Source: Opisthorchis felineus
Taxonomy: Eukaryota; Platyhelminthes; Trematoda; Opisthorchiida; Opisthorchiidae
Length of the DNA: 64,000 nucleotides
Direction: 5' to 3'
NCBI GenBank assembly: GCA_004794785.1
Contig: SJOL01006407.1
Location: 242,258 to 306,257, forward strand
Position numbers and translations under genes: made by a program. Of the stretch, positions 22,901-34,600 are shown in pieces. A model generated the notes under the pieces. The model searched no databases. It worked only from the letters and a program-made list of their open reading frames with translations, and was not told the origin of the DNA. Position 1 is the stretch's first letter. Each line of letters starts with the position of its first letter.

Positions 22901-25900
22901 TCGGAATTTTAATGCGCAATGTCATCTCTAGGCTTTTAGCTTTTCCAAAGTCCATGTTAATAAATCACTACCGACTCAGCTTGTGCGCACAAAAGACCCT
23001 GATGAAAGCTATCAGCTTGCCCTGGGGTTTTAATCCGAACCCTATTGGCCACGATGAGACTGGCTCCGTTGCACTGCTATTGTTATTTGTTCCTTATTTA
23101 GATATAAAATTGACGGTTGTTAGTATTGTGGCTGAAGAGAAAAGAGCGAAATGTCGACAGTCTGCAGCATTTGTTTTCCCGCTCTATTATATTAATACGG
23201 TTCAGCCGGTCAATGCACAGGGCTACTTCGCTGTGCTTCATAAACATCCAGTTAGTCGGTCCTAGATAAGCTATCGAAACCTACAATGGTTAAGCGATCA
23301 CAACTAAATTAAGTTGAATTCTGTCATCAAATGAATCACGTAAATTTATGGACTAACTTTTGACCATGATCCAGTCCTTCTCCAACAATTTAAGCCAACT
23401 AGTATAACTGACATTCTGAATTGATCATTTTATTATTACTTCAAGTGATTCATGCATTTGCGCGACTGTTTTATAAAACTAGTTGTTTACGAAGACAAAT
23501 ATTCTCAAACAAAACAGCCACATTCAGCAGAAACTGAAATTTTTTTCAAAAGGGAATTATCCTGCGAGACATCGGTAAAATCATCTTTACTGGCACCTGG
23601 ACCACCAGGTGAGCCTTTGTTTTGTGAAAAACAGTCAAATCCAGTCCATTACGTTAGGTAGCCATATTTCCTACTCTTTAGGTGATTGTATCTAACAAAT
23701 TCCGGATAGGTATGCATAGAATTATTTGTTTAGGGAAGGCTACAGCGTGAAGTTTACTATTGTTTGCGCCACTATGCTGGCCTTTGAAATTCATTTCATT
23801 TTCTATTTGGCACAGCTTGACCACACTAAGGTCCTCCTCCGGGACATAAAATGAAGCACATATTTCCCAATGAAACCGCGTCATCGTAGTATGCGGTTGT
23901 CATGATTGATAGTGTTGTGGTCATATGTGTGTAACAGAAATTGGTGACGAAGAAACATAATTCTATGCCTAGTTCTTCCAAAAAGCTTCATCATACTGTG
24001 TATCGACCATATTTTATGTATAATGATGGAATCTATCTGACTGTAGACCTTAGAGTGAAGTCGATACTTCGAGTCCTGGTGCTGTCAAGTAGGTAATTCA
24101 ACTTATCCAGCTCAACAGAAGAAGCTTGCCGTACTTACTTGAAACTTGGTTACGGCACTCCAGTGTTGAATATGTGAATGCGTCGAAGCATCACAAGTTC
24201 ATGTGCATTCAGTGGTGTCTACTGAAATAGGCAATTCTGAAACCACGGAGGCAATTTTGTGTATCTCATTGAGTACTTCAGCCAGTACCAAGAGGACTTT
24301 CTGAATAGATCGCTTAAAATTGAGTAATCCAGTGACGTCAAAGAAACAGTAACGATAACTGGTCTAACTAGTCATCATAAGGCGCATTGGAAGTAAACGC
24401 ATAGTGACAAAATTGATGATCTGATGTAAGACCAGGCAACGTGGAACTTGGGCCGAAGAGCTAACGGCATCCATTCGATTATCCAGATTTTTTGTGTTCA
24501 AATTTCGCCAAACATCGATGAAATAAGGTGCAAATAAATCAATCCATGTAAGAGTATGTCCTACTGTTCGATCGGGATACCCCACATGATCAGTATCCAA
24601 AAGTCGACTGTAGTGGCAAGTGTTGGGAAAGTGGAATTTGGTAGAACTATAGCCCAAAACTGCGTGAGGTACATCAACGTTAGCTGACTATTTTTATAAT
24701 ACGACCTGTATTCCTTTTCCATCGAAAGATCACATAAGACAAGATCATTTGTTCAAGTTATGAGATACGGAGATCTGTAGAAAACACTGGGCGGTTATCA
24801 AAACGTGGACCTCTAAATTTACGATGTTTATTTTGTTTTCACTTCATTTACCTCATTTTTTGTTTGCTGAAGGCGCTTAACGGGTTGCCATACACTTCGT
24901 CTCCTTTCCTCATTTCAGCTTAAGGAAATATTGTTTCAGTTAACCAGCTCATAGCACCCACAGTCGCAGCGCTCCCGGATCATGCAATATGAATCTGCAT
25001 GATACCCACACTCATTTGCAGTTGGCCGCATTTTAATGCCCATGGGTTTCGATCACCACTACTTAAGCTAGTCAAAACTATCTGTATACAGGCGCAATGT
25101 TCACTGATTGGGTGTATCTATATGTTTTAACTTAAGTGCGTACTTATCTTGGGGATCAGTTGCCTTCCACATAGTTAATCACAATGGGTGCAGCTTCTTC
25201 TGCCGTGGTATGGTTGGTGGTCAGCTGGTTAGAAGAGCACTGCTGAACTGCTAGTCCCGTCATTAAAAAACGCATATTAACCAGCTAGTGGACAAAAAGC
25301 TGATTCACATATAACAATCCGCAAAGTGAAGACAAAATGAGCTTCCAGTTATGTATAAAAGAAGCTTTCACCAATTAAAGTGCGGATAAGGGAAACAGTA
25401 ACTGTCCCACCATCGGAATGAGTTTGTTTCAGGGGCTGTCTTAGTTTTGCAGTCCTACAGAATGTGCGGGCACGCGAAATCTCATCCACCGATGAAAAAG
25501 GCACCTACCTGTAGTTGAATAAACCATGCAACAACACAGAAAGCATTGCATTAAATTTTGATCTTTAAGCAACCGCCTCATCAGCGCTGATTTTTTGAAC
25601 TACTCAATTTCGGGAAGGCTGCAATAACTCTTCCCTAATCGTGGTCCTGAATGAGTATTTGCTTTTTGAATGTTTTGGCAGACTAAAATGCCTGTTTTCA
25701 CCAGTATTCTTCACTGGTACGTATATTAGTCATATTATTACTCATCACCGACTATATTGATTATCCAAGGGCAGTCGTAATATAAGGAAGCTCGCCTCGA
25801 TCACACAGTGAAAGGCGAAGCTTATGGGCTTCTTGGCCTTATTTAACCTTTTGCTTGCTTCCCCGTTAGTCTCCTGTGGTTTGTTTCTCATCGGTTTCCA

Positions 25901-27630
25901 TGAGCGAGTAACTTCAGTTTACAGGGTGGTATGTATCCTCTGTGTGAAGCACCCTATTTCTGAATTCGACACTGCTAATCCGCACAGATTTTCTCGAGTT
26001 TTCATAATCGTTTCCTGACAGAAAACGAAGTGGCTGTCTGATTCTTCAACACTAAGGCTTTAATTCACAAAGATAAGCGGACATATACAGAATAGCTACT
26101 TTTGTATCTCAGTCGAGAGTTGTTATTTGCTTTCAAACACCCGTTTACAGAGCATTTTTCGACAGTGTGCAGTGCGCTTTTATACTAGTCATCACCAAAA
26201 TGGTTCTGTATGATTTTGGCACCATCTGAATTATCACCACACGCTAATGAGTAGATAATTTTACATTTCCGCTCGGTATTATACCACTACACTTGGGCAA
26301 TGAACTTCTTCGAACTTCTGCCCGCAGTTTTTTTTTTCAAATTTCGTTTACGCTCATGTAGGAAGTGCAAGCCAGTAAAAATTGTTAGTTTGGCACAAAA
26401 TTCATGTACTGGTCCTGTAGTAAATGAACGAATTCCAGTCTGCTGTACACTGAAAATAGATAGAAACGATAATAGTGGGCGTCGCCGAGCCCAGAGAAAT
26501 CAGTGGACTTACACAGCAGGAATAATCGAATAAATGTTACCAAAAGCCTTTCGTCTTGCATCTCTGGCAAGTAGTAGCGTATAAAATAATTTCCATCTCT
26601 TGACGTAAAATATTGCAGTTAACAGAATTTCATGAAACACACACAAAGATTTTATAGTGAATCTATCGCTGTCGATTTGTTTTGCGGAAGGATTTCAAAC
26701 GCCTTGTTGTTTGCTGTCATCACTAATAACATATGTCTTGTTATTTTCTTCATTTAAAATTCATCAACCAGTACCGTGGGAAGGTTTTTTGCTTTTATTG
26801 GCGCCTTCATTTTTTGAGACCACTTGCGAAGCACACCAGTGCGAATATTCTAAAAATAATCAGCTATGGCACAAAATGATCATTTAATTCATCTAAACTC
26901 AGTTTCTGATTGGAAGTAGGTAGAATTTTGATTGGTTCAAACCAAATTGTCCTTTTGAGGGTCAGGACCACGAAGTTCGTCCTGGTGATTGCTCTAATTG
27001 TTGAGTACTCCACATCATAGTTTCGCCCAGTTAAGCATTATCAAGCACCGCCTACCGAATTCAAACTGATACCGTTCCGAAAGCCGCTTCTGTTATGTCG
27101 TAGTTTGAGTGTTAAGTCTGACAGACCATTGTGACTCTATGGTTTTTGCACATCAATTTGAACATTTTCGATTTCCAGGTGTTTCAAAGGGATATTTTAG
27201 GTTCCTCTAACTGATTGAACCTCATAGTTTGCATTATCTACGTCATCCATACGTCATACATCCCGGTTAACTAAAAAAACTATGTTATCGGCAACACATA
27301 GGTAGTCGTATAATTATTTTCTGCACCAGTTTTATTTTCAAGTCACTGATCTCGGCAAAAACTTCTTTCCTTTGTTACTCCGATGCTTTCTACAAAACCG
27401 ATTTCCCTGGCCATTATGGATGTTCATGCTTATTAGCCTGGGGGGAGTGCGAAGCCGGATTTGACGATCTCCTTGCTGCGCGCTTTAATACACTGAGCGT
27501 TATGGTTATTAAGACTACGACTTTGAAGAATCTAGGTCAATAAAGACACGCCCTAGATTGGAGATTTCCAATAACCTCACCATCTTTTGACATTAGGAGT
27601 TGTCGCACTTTAGTAAGTACTGTGAGGTAT
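22901..27630. other. Anonymous non-coding DNA
   Basis: No gene recognised. The longest frame is 117 codons (22912-23265, plus) with no recognisable domain. A tRNA A-box-like string at 25214-25245 and a partial palindrome centred near 26975 were noted. Nothing else of structure was seen. Confidence 0.5.
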
Positions 27631-27678
27631 TGTTTTCGGAGAAGTTTGGGAACAATCGGTAGATCAATTACTGAGCAA

Positions 27679-27713
27679 CGTTTCGCTTTTGACATAAAAG
27701 CGTTTTCAATCCG
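27679..27713 (-). other. Conserved hairpin plus GAAA block of PLE copy 2 (decayed hammerhead-like)
   Basis: On the minus strand a perfect six-pair hairpin, GCTTTT-ATGTC-AAAAGC (27701-27685), is followed at once by GAAACGTTGCTCAGT. In copy 1 the equivalent is CTGATGA, a hairpin, then GAAACGTT. Here the CTGATGA position reads GGATTGA, so a hammerhead would be inactive. The downstream GCTCAGT appears closer to the ancestor and complements the 5' strand ACTTGGC of copy 1 at six of seven positions. Confidence 0.5.
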
Positions 27714-28082
27714 AGTGACTAGGTTACGAGGTTGGTCGGGATTTAAGCGAAAGAAGAACCGATCAGATAAGTCAAGCTAAATCTGTGTTAGGTTTCGGTC
27801 AAGGGATTTTGTGTGTTAGGGTGGGTCACCAAGTTTGAAGACCGATGGGGAAACCTACGTGGGTTTGGGTTTAGCTTAGGATCTAGTTCTTCCGGTTTGA
27901 TTCAGGTGAAGATCCCTGCTGGACGTCGCTTGCACTTCTCGTCCATCTGTGTGGATGAGCTAGTCCTACGACAGTTGTGTAAGGGAGGGAGAACTGTAAA
28001 CTTTGGTCGGGTTGAGATTTATGCCCCCCTATTTTTGCTAATGATTCTAGGTGCATTGACAACCACACCCAGTCACGTGTCA

Positions 28083-28240
28083 GCTCGGCTTATCTAATAC
28101 CCCTCTCCTTACGCTCACCACTTCCACACCCTCGATTCTATTCAAGCGGTGATGCTTGGTAATTTCCACCGCCTCGGCTATCAGCCGCTATGAAATGTTC
28201 TTCAGTCCTGCTTTTCAGCACCTGCCTATGCTTCTTATTA
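28083..28240 (-). pseudogene. Penelope-like GIY-YIG protein, C-terminal remnant
   Basis: After an in-frame stop (TAG at 28188-28190, where the other copy has a Gln codon) the frame reads RLIAEAVEITKHHRLNRIEG followed by VEVVSVRRGVLDKPS and a TGA stop at 28080-28082. Copy 1 has RLMTEPVEITKHPNVNTTEG, VELANLWRTVLDQSS and a stop in the same place. Upstream of the TAG, NIS and GLK fit the same protein with frame changes. It is a fossil of the enzyme's C-terminal tail. Confidence 0.75.
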
Positions 28241-28376
28241 GGTTATCATCAGTGTGGACTTTAAATTTTCTTACTTTACACAGTGTACCTCCTGTGAGTT
28301 CATCACCTCCATGGAACCTGGATCCTTTAAACTGGATCACCCCTAATAACTACCAGAATAAATGCGGCACTAAGTT

Positions 28377-28447
28377 TATGCGTAATGCACTAATCATATG
28401 GTTGCTGCAAATTCCTCAGCAACCTTATGAGTAGTGCATTACGTATA
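28377..28447. repeat. 27-bp inverted repeat (hairpin) at the edge of copy E
   Basis: Left arm 28381-28407 and right arm 28417-28443 are reverse complements at 25 of 27 positions, separated by nine bases. The match continues for three of four further bases outward. The right arm is part of repeat copy E (it aligns to AAGCAACCGTGTGAGTAG in copy A), while the left arm has no counterpart in the other copies. The palindrome therefore arose after or during formation of this copy. Confidence 0.85.
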
Positions 28448-28603
28448 TACATGTATCGCGATATCTCGAATATCGTACCAACTGAAACAAGAGGCGGCCT
28501 GGTGCAGCACATTCAGTTGCCTGGAAACATCACAAACGAGAGATTCAGCTGGGCTCCAGGTGAGTCTCTCGCAAAAACCAAATTTGTTTGCAAATGAGTG
28601 TAT
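28408..28603 (+). mobile_element. Hammerhead repeat family, copy E (ribozyme part missing)
   Basis: Plus-strand copy with CAGCAACCTTATGAGTAG, the internal palindrome CGATATCTCGAATATCG (28459-28475, identical to copy A), CAACTGAAACAAGAGGCGGC, GATTCAGCTGGGC and ACCAAATTTGTTTGCAAATG. The order and spacing match copy A read on its minus strand. The 5' part with the ribozyme is absent: homology stops at the hairpin loop near 28410. Confidence 0.8.
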
Positions 28604-31600
28604 TCCGCACTAAGTTGTTTTGAAACAAAGTTCAAAAGATGGTTGTGTTCCGGGAACAGTGTGAATCCTGCGGAGTATTACATGGACAAGTCGGTCATCG
28701 GGTATAAAGTCCATCAAGACTTTGCATGGGGCATGTTGATGCAATTCACTGCGATCCTTTGTCAACTGCATTCCAAAGAACAAGTGTCTTAGTGCCGCTT
28801 GTTTTGAGCCTACACCGATTCTCATGCGTACGGCAAGCACCACAGTTGTCTACTTTAGCTTTTGTGGCGGGCACTTGGAGAGCTCACCAGCGGAAACAAC
28901 TGATTTGATCTCTTTGTTTCATCTTGTCAAAAAAAACACTGCATCCGTATGTTTCCTTTCGACTACGTCAGTTATGGTTGTCTTGCCTTCCCCAGAAAGC
29001 AAGCATTTAAAAGCAGGTTCCGGGTATGCGTAATTTTGGGCTTATTGCATTTGTCTTCCATACAGGCCAATACTTGGGCTTTTTGAAGCGTGCTATAAAA
29101 TATTTGTTGGCTTTACATGTTTGTTCATTTTAAATAGTTTAGCCCCATATGGACAGTCGGCTAGTTCCACTCTAACTAAGTTGGCAATCCGGTTACATGA
29201 ACCCAAGAACACGACCTTCGTGCCAACAACACGAAAAGCTGACAAAGTTGCTTAGGTAAACAAAGCACAGAATTTATGTGCTGACAATTAATCACGTGGT
29301 CACATGATTCCATCTTGATTATAAGGCCAGATTAAATGCGATGATTAATGTTCATCAGGAAAAGCACAATGGGTGGGCTCGTAGCCTAGGTTTTGTGACA
29401 GGAATTTATGTAAACATAGCTGCTTTATATACAGCATGTCCAAAATTATGGGAACGGCACTAGGTTGTCACTAAATCGCTGTTCACCAGGACTTTGAGGA
29501 TACTGCTGCACGCAACTTTAACAAAGTACATTCCTGTACACAACATACGCTTTTGATAGCTGTCACAAAACGTATACATATCTAAACTGCCATGAGTTTT
29601 GCCACTAAAATATGATTCCAACCAAGATTTCCTACCCATCAGTAGTTTCTGAAGACATACAGCGTCTATCTGACCAAGTGAAAGTAGTTAACTTTTACGA
29701 GTACACCTTGGTGATCAGTACATTATACCCTGGACAATAGAAACATCAGCACAAAAATCCATCAGCTAGACCGATCATCCCTAAAGGTTTACGAGAAAGC
29801 TGTTTGGTATGACCTCGCGCTCAGGTCACGTGTGATGGTTGGTACATACATATCCACAAAACCTTCTATCCCCATTATTAAGAGATAAGACCGAAATAAA
29901 ACGAATTCATCAATAAACGCATTATGTTTTAACCGGGTGATTAGATGATATCACCGTGGGAATAGACTGACAGAGTAAGTCAATATGATTCATGATTCGT
30001 CACGTTAACAACTTTACTTCACACACAGTGTGGTATTACGGTTTACAAATTCGTGAAGCCAGCTGGAAGTGTTATTTTCCGGGGTGGCGTGAAATCCTAC
30101 TAGAAGAGTTTGAGTTTTTGTCCATCAACTTTTTTGATAAAATGATTTTTTCGAACTTAGCCAGTTTTTCCACTGCGCGTAGGTTTACGCCATCCCTCAC
30201 AAGTGATCCAAAGCGTTACTCTGGGAAGCCGGTTGCTTCTATTCAATCTGCAGCTTAGCCATCAACGTATTGCACACTGGACTAACTTCCTAATGATCAA
30301 ATTTACGTCTTATTATGTTATCACCATACCTTCTCATTTCTGAAACGAGTAAGACATCGGTATGATTTACTCGGCCTGTATGTCAGGCTAGGTCCGTCGC
30401 GTTTATCCGAAGCATGCTGAGTGCATGTGCGAGCTGTCGCATGATGCTGAACACCCCAAAAGAAAACTAAAGGCTAACCTCTACAATCTATCATTGAAGG
30501 TGGTATGATTCCCTGAAAACTAACGAGAACATCTGAGGACCATCCAGGAAGATAACATTCATTCAAGAAATAATTCCTTACACAAGAGTACGAATTCAGT
30601 TGACCGTATGGATATTACCTGCCAAGGGGAAATCATATTCCTTCCGAAAAGTATGGAATGATCATCAGCTACATTTAAAATTGCTTGTAAAACTTTAAAC
30701 CGGCTCCAGCTGGCCACTACAATATCACATAGATTACAGCCTTGTCAAAAATTACAAAGTGGGGTCAAAAATAGGCAATTTTGAGGTTGTGCTAGGTTTC
30801 ACAACAAAGCAGTCCAAATAATAACTGTTGCCAATCAGTTTATTTAAAAGATGACATATTAACGGAAGAATTAAATGTAAAGCAAAAGACCAATAGGGCT
30901 GCAATTTATGATGAGCAGTCATTCTTATAACAGGTCAGTTGATAGTTCAGTCGCGGATTGATTCCCTAAGTGACTCGGTAGGTTGTGTTGCTTGAATGGA
31001 GAGGAGTACGAGAAACAACAGCGCAAGCAAAATGTGTATTTTGTTTTTGGTAACGTATACTGTTTTACTCACTTAATCCATCATGTGCAAAATCCACCAC
31101 GTTCAACCTGGGTATGACGTAATCAGTTCCACAGGAGCCTTGAATATGGAACCAGCAGCAAGGTGAACTAAGTTTGAACTTTGTATTTATTCACAGCACC
31201 TTGTAATTAGCTTTCCCACAAATTTCGTGATAAACTCAAGACCACCGAAATAACAGCCGGAAAAATGGCAAAATCGCAAAAGCTCCACGCTTTTCCACGA
31301 CGATTTGTTGAGCTAAGCAGCCAGGTAGTTTGAACCCTTATGTTAGCAAGCAGTGAATTCGCTTGTCGAGCTCAATAGGATTGGAGGTAGGGGTAACGTC
31401 TAGAAAAGGTCGTAAATGAAACGCTGGCGTTATAAGCAAAAAGTTATTTTCGCCCGGAGGTGTGAATTTGTATTTTTTCAAAGCATGCCTCTAAAGTCAC
31501 CGGTTTCTAGTAACTTTTATGATTGTGAAATATATTATTTGCCCTCTTCAAACAGGACTGACAGTAATCTATAGCGGGATGCACAAAACATAACCTTAGT

Positions 31601-34600
31601 TTGGAGGGTAGGCGAAGACACCTAAAGCAAGCAGACGCAATGTAAGGCACTCGTGATTCTCCTTTCTGCTTTTGGTTGCTGGATAAAGAGGTGCACTTCT
31701 AACGGAGTTTTGAAAGACGTCATCACATGTGCTTCCTCTGTTGCTAATAGTCTGCAGAGGTGGGATTCGAATGTGACCTACTCAAATGTTCACCGGGGAA
31801 TTTTAGTCGCATCAGGGATCTGATGTGCAAGAAGTTCACGTAAGTGTAAACCCTGGAGTGGTCACCATCATGTTGGATTATACAGGAGGGAAGACCTTCA
31901 CGACCGGGAACTTAATTTGGTTACAGAAAAATTACGCAGGACAACCGTTCTGTGGTGGAAGTCAATCAAAATTAGTTTATTTGGAAGAGAAGCACCGCTT
32001 ATGTCATTGTAATTTGCTGTTTCTTTCGGAATAAGTATTTGCCTTATTAAAGTGGCGTTTATTTCTTTACTTTTACTAAGGACCAGCCGTGCTGTAAATC
32101 TATATAGGTGAGGACTAATTTGACCTAGCTGCTTGGGCCGTACAGTAGGGAAACCTCTATATAAGAAACAGTATAAAATGTGACTGGGTTTCTAAGTGTG
32201 GATGCAAATTTTCCACACGTCTGTACTTTTATCATTTATCTCACCGGAACTAACTTCCGAGAAGTCAGATGTCCTGTATAGGTAAAAGTGATACCTGTGG
32301 TTTGACAATCGAATTTAGGGAGCATGTAATCTCTTGATTTTTGCAAGTTTCCGTTAATACCACACCCGATGAACAAGCCAACGCCTTCACTGTTTGACTA
32401 TATCTCTCGCGCTGTCCAACCTTCCGGTGATCGAAACCGCAACAGCTGAAACCAATGTATCCATGGCAAACGGTTTATTGCTGATTTACTGAAAAATGAA
32501 TTGAACCACACTTTGATCGTGTGCTTTTATCGTATTCACCGGAGAGTCCTAATGACATATGTATACGGACCAGACCACTGGGTACTCATCAATCGTTGAT
32601 GTACAGTTCATACAATAGTGATATATAGCCGCTGAAAAAATTCCATTGTGACGTGTGAACCATATGTTATGTCGTCATGCTCAACAATGAAGTGAAACTC
32701 TTCTAATCAAACATGCTGTTACATACATTGAATGCGTCTCTCGATAACAGCATCTATTTTCACCCTTTTTAAGTGAGACAACCAAAGAGTGTGCCCCTAC
32801 ATAAGTTAATCTTACCTGAAATACGATATCCGTGCCTCCTGATAATTCCGGTATGCAGGCTTCGTGAAAGTGACAGCTTTTATGGAACGACCAGGAGCCC
32901 AAGAAAATGTAAGGCCGTTCCATTTGGGGCATCACGATTTTGCTATCTTGCGATTAAGACAACTACGTGAAGGTAACTGAACTTGCTTGTTGGTCTGTTC
33001 GCTGAGCTTGGCAGTTGGACTGTTAACTGAACTGTTAGTGTTGGTGGGTTGGTAATCAACCGCATGGCTGGTAGACATTCACAAGGTCCCTGTCTGTATG
33101 CGTATGACATGTAACCACACTTACTTAGCGATAGGATCAACAGTAGGGAATAACTCAAAAGTTGCCTGGCTCACAAAAACGTACACGCCAATATTCCTAG
33201 TGCTGTATGAGATAAAATTCCTAACGCAGAAAAGAAAGTCGAAGTGGCTGTGACTGAAACTGGACAGCTATTGTGGCTATCTGATTTGGATTTTGTGTTG
33301 TAAGGGAAGGCACCATATTCCGAAAGGTTAACAGGGACGACCAGCTTATCTTCCAATTGAAAAGCCGGCACTTAAGCGGCCAGTCAACGCCTGACCACGT
33401 GATGACATTTCCTTGATTCAAGGATGAGTGTCACTTTACCCTCCACGTCTGGAGTCCATGACTTTCAAATTCTGTCTCATAAAATACCGATCGTTATCTT
33501 GATTCATGTAAGTTTACGATGTTAAGCGCCTGGCATTAGGGGTAGGATCTTATAGATTCTCCACGCGTGGATGCTTATGTCCACAAGCTCCAGTCAATCA
33601 AACAGTGATCCAGGAGGTTCAAATGAACTACAATCTGCAACTAGTTATTTGTCTATGTGCTTTGATTAGGGATCTGGGAGAAATTGTAATAAATCGAAAT
33701 TCACGGCTTTCTTTCTGTTCTGAATTGTCCCACTACAGAAGGCTGTTTTTATGACACACTGCCAGCTGAGCGTGTGGCACATTTATTTGCCGCGAAAAAC
33801 CTGAATTTGACCGAATATTCTGTCATAACCACAAAACTGACTGCTGCTCTGTTCTGGCCTAAATACAACCGCATATTATCGACCCGCATAAGCAATCGTC
33901 ATAAGTATGCTGAAGATGCAAATGTTTCACATTGTAAGTAGGAGACGAGCAAATTGTGTCAAATGCAGTTAATTTGCATTCCGTCCCGCTTTTTCGCCAC
34001 AATCCACGGCATAAACCTATTGGACCTGCTAAAGCTGTCAAAGTTAACCAAACCCACCCACCCGTCAACGCATTATTTGGATTTTTCAGCAATCCTGACA
34101 AATCTCTCACGGGCGCCTTGAATGCAGAAAAACAGGGCTACCCAGTCCATCCAGCTTACAAGCAAATGAATAGCACACCATTGCAAATGGACGAAATGCG
34201 CGTCATTTCCGGATAGTTAGGCAAACACAAGAGGTTTTCCATATGGTCTTCTAGTTTCCTATTCAACTAACAGTGTATCAGACGTCTGTGTGACTCCCAA
34301 TTATCTAAATGCAATAACTCTCGTAGAATACCAGAATCAATCGCACCTGAAACTTTTTTGAAATAAGCAACTTGTGAAAAATTCTTAAAACCACAACCTA
34401 AAGTCTCGAAGCTCAGGGAGCATCCAGCCTGTGCTCATCTTAATTCATCATTAGCGAACACTGGCAGGCCCTACTTCCATCACGAATTAGGAAAATTCGA
34501 AAGTTCAGCCGACGATTTGGCGAAAAGTCAACTTTATATAATCGCTTGTGATTCGAACTTTCCTCGAATTTGTATGACGAACTACTGCTTATTGAATTTA

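Larger units (their letters stand above)
27631..28250 (-). mobile_element. Penelope-like element, copy 2 (3' end only)
   Basis: Minus-strand relic of the same element family as 60.45-61.7 kb. It holds the last 35 codons of the GIY-YIG protein (28083-28187), about 370 bp of 3' region and the conserved GCGAAACGTT block (27679-27687). Both copies share CTACCGATTGTT downstream of that block and CAGCTCG at the protein's stop, with nearly the same distance (about 380 and 350 bp) from stop codon to GAAA block. Everything 5' of about 28250 is missing, as expected from incomplete reverse transcription. Confidence 0.75.

Noticed and set aside
22999..23020. CTGATGA followed by the perfect hairpin AAGCT-ATC-AGCTT
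   Set aside because: The sequence after the hairpin is GCCC, not GAAA, and no stem I pairing was found.
23581..23620. Collagen-like GPPGEP string next to a GTGAGC donor-like site
   Set aside because: Only one Gly-X-Y pair, no further triplets, and no acceptor or continuing exon could be found; probably chance.
25214..25245. tRNA A-box-like string (CAGCTGGTTAGAAGAGCA)
   Set aside because: No matching B box at the right distance and no cloverleaf; at most a decayed tRNA-derived SINE start.
33859..34216. Overlapping 83- and 86-codon frames on opposite strands
   Set aside because: Neither matches a known family; two overlapping frames on opposite strands suggest a compositional effect.
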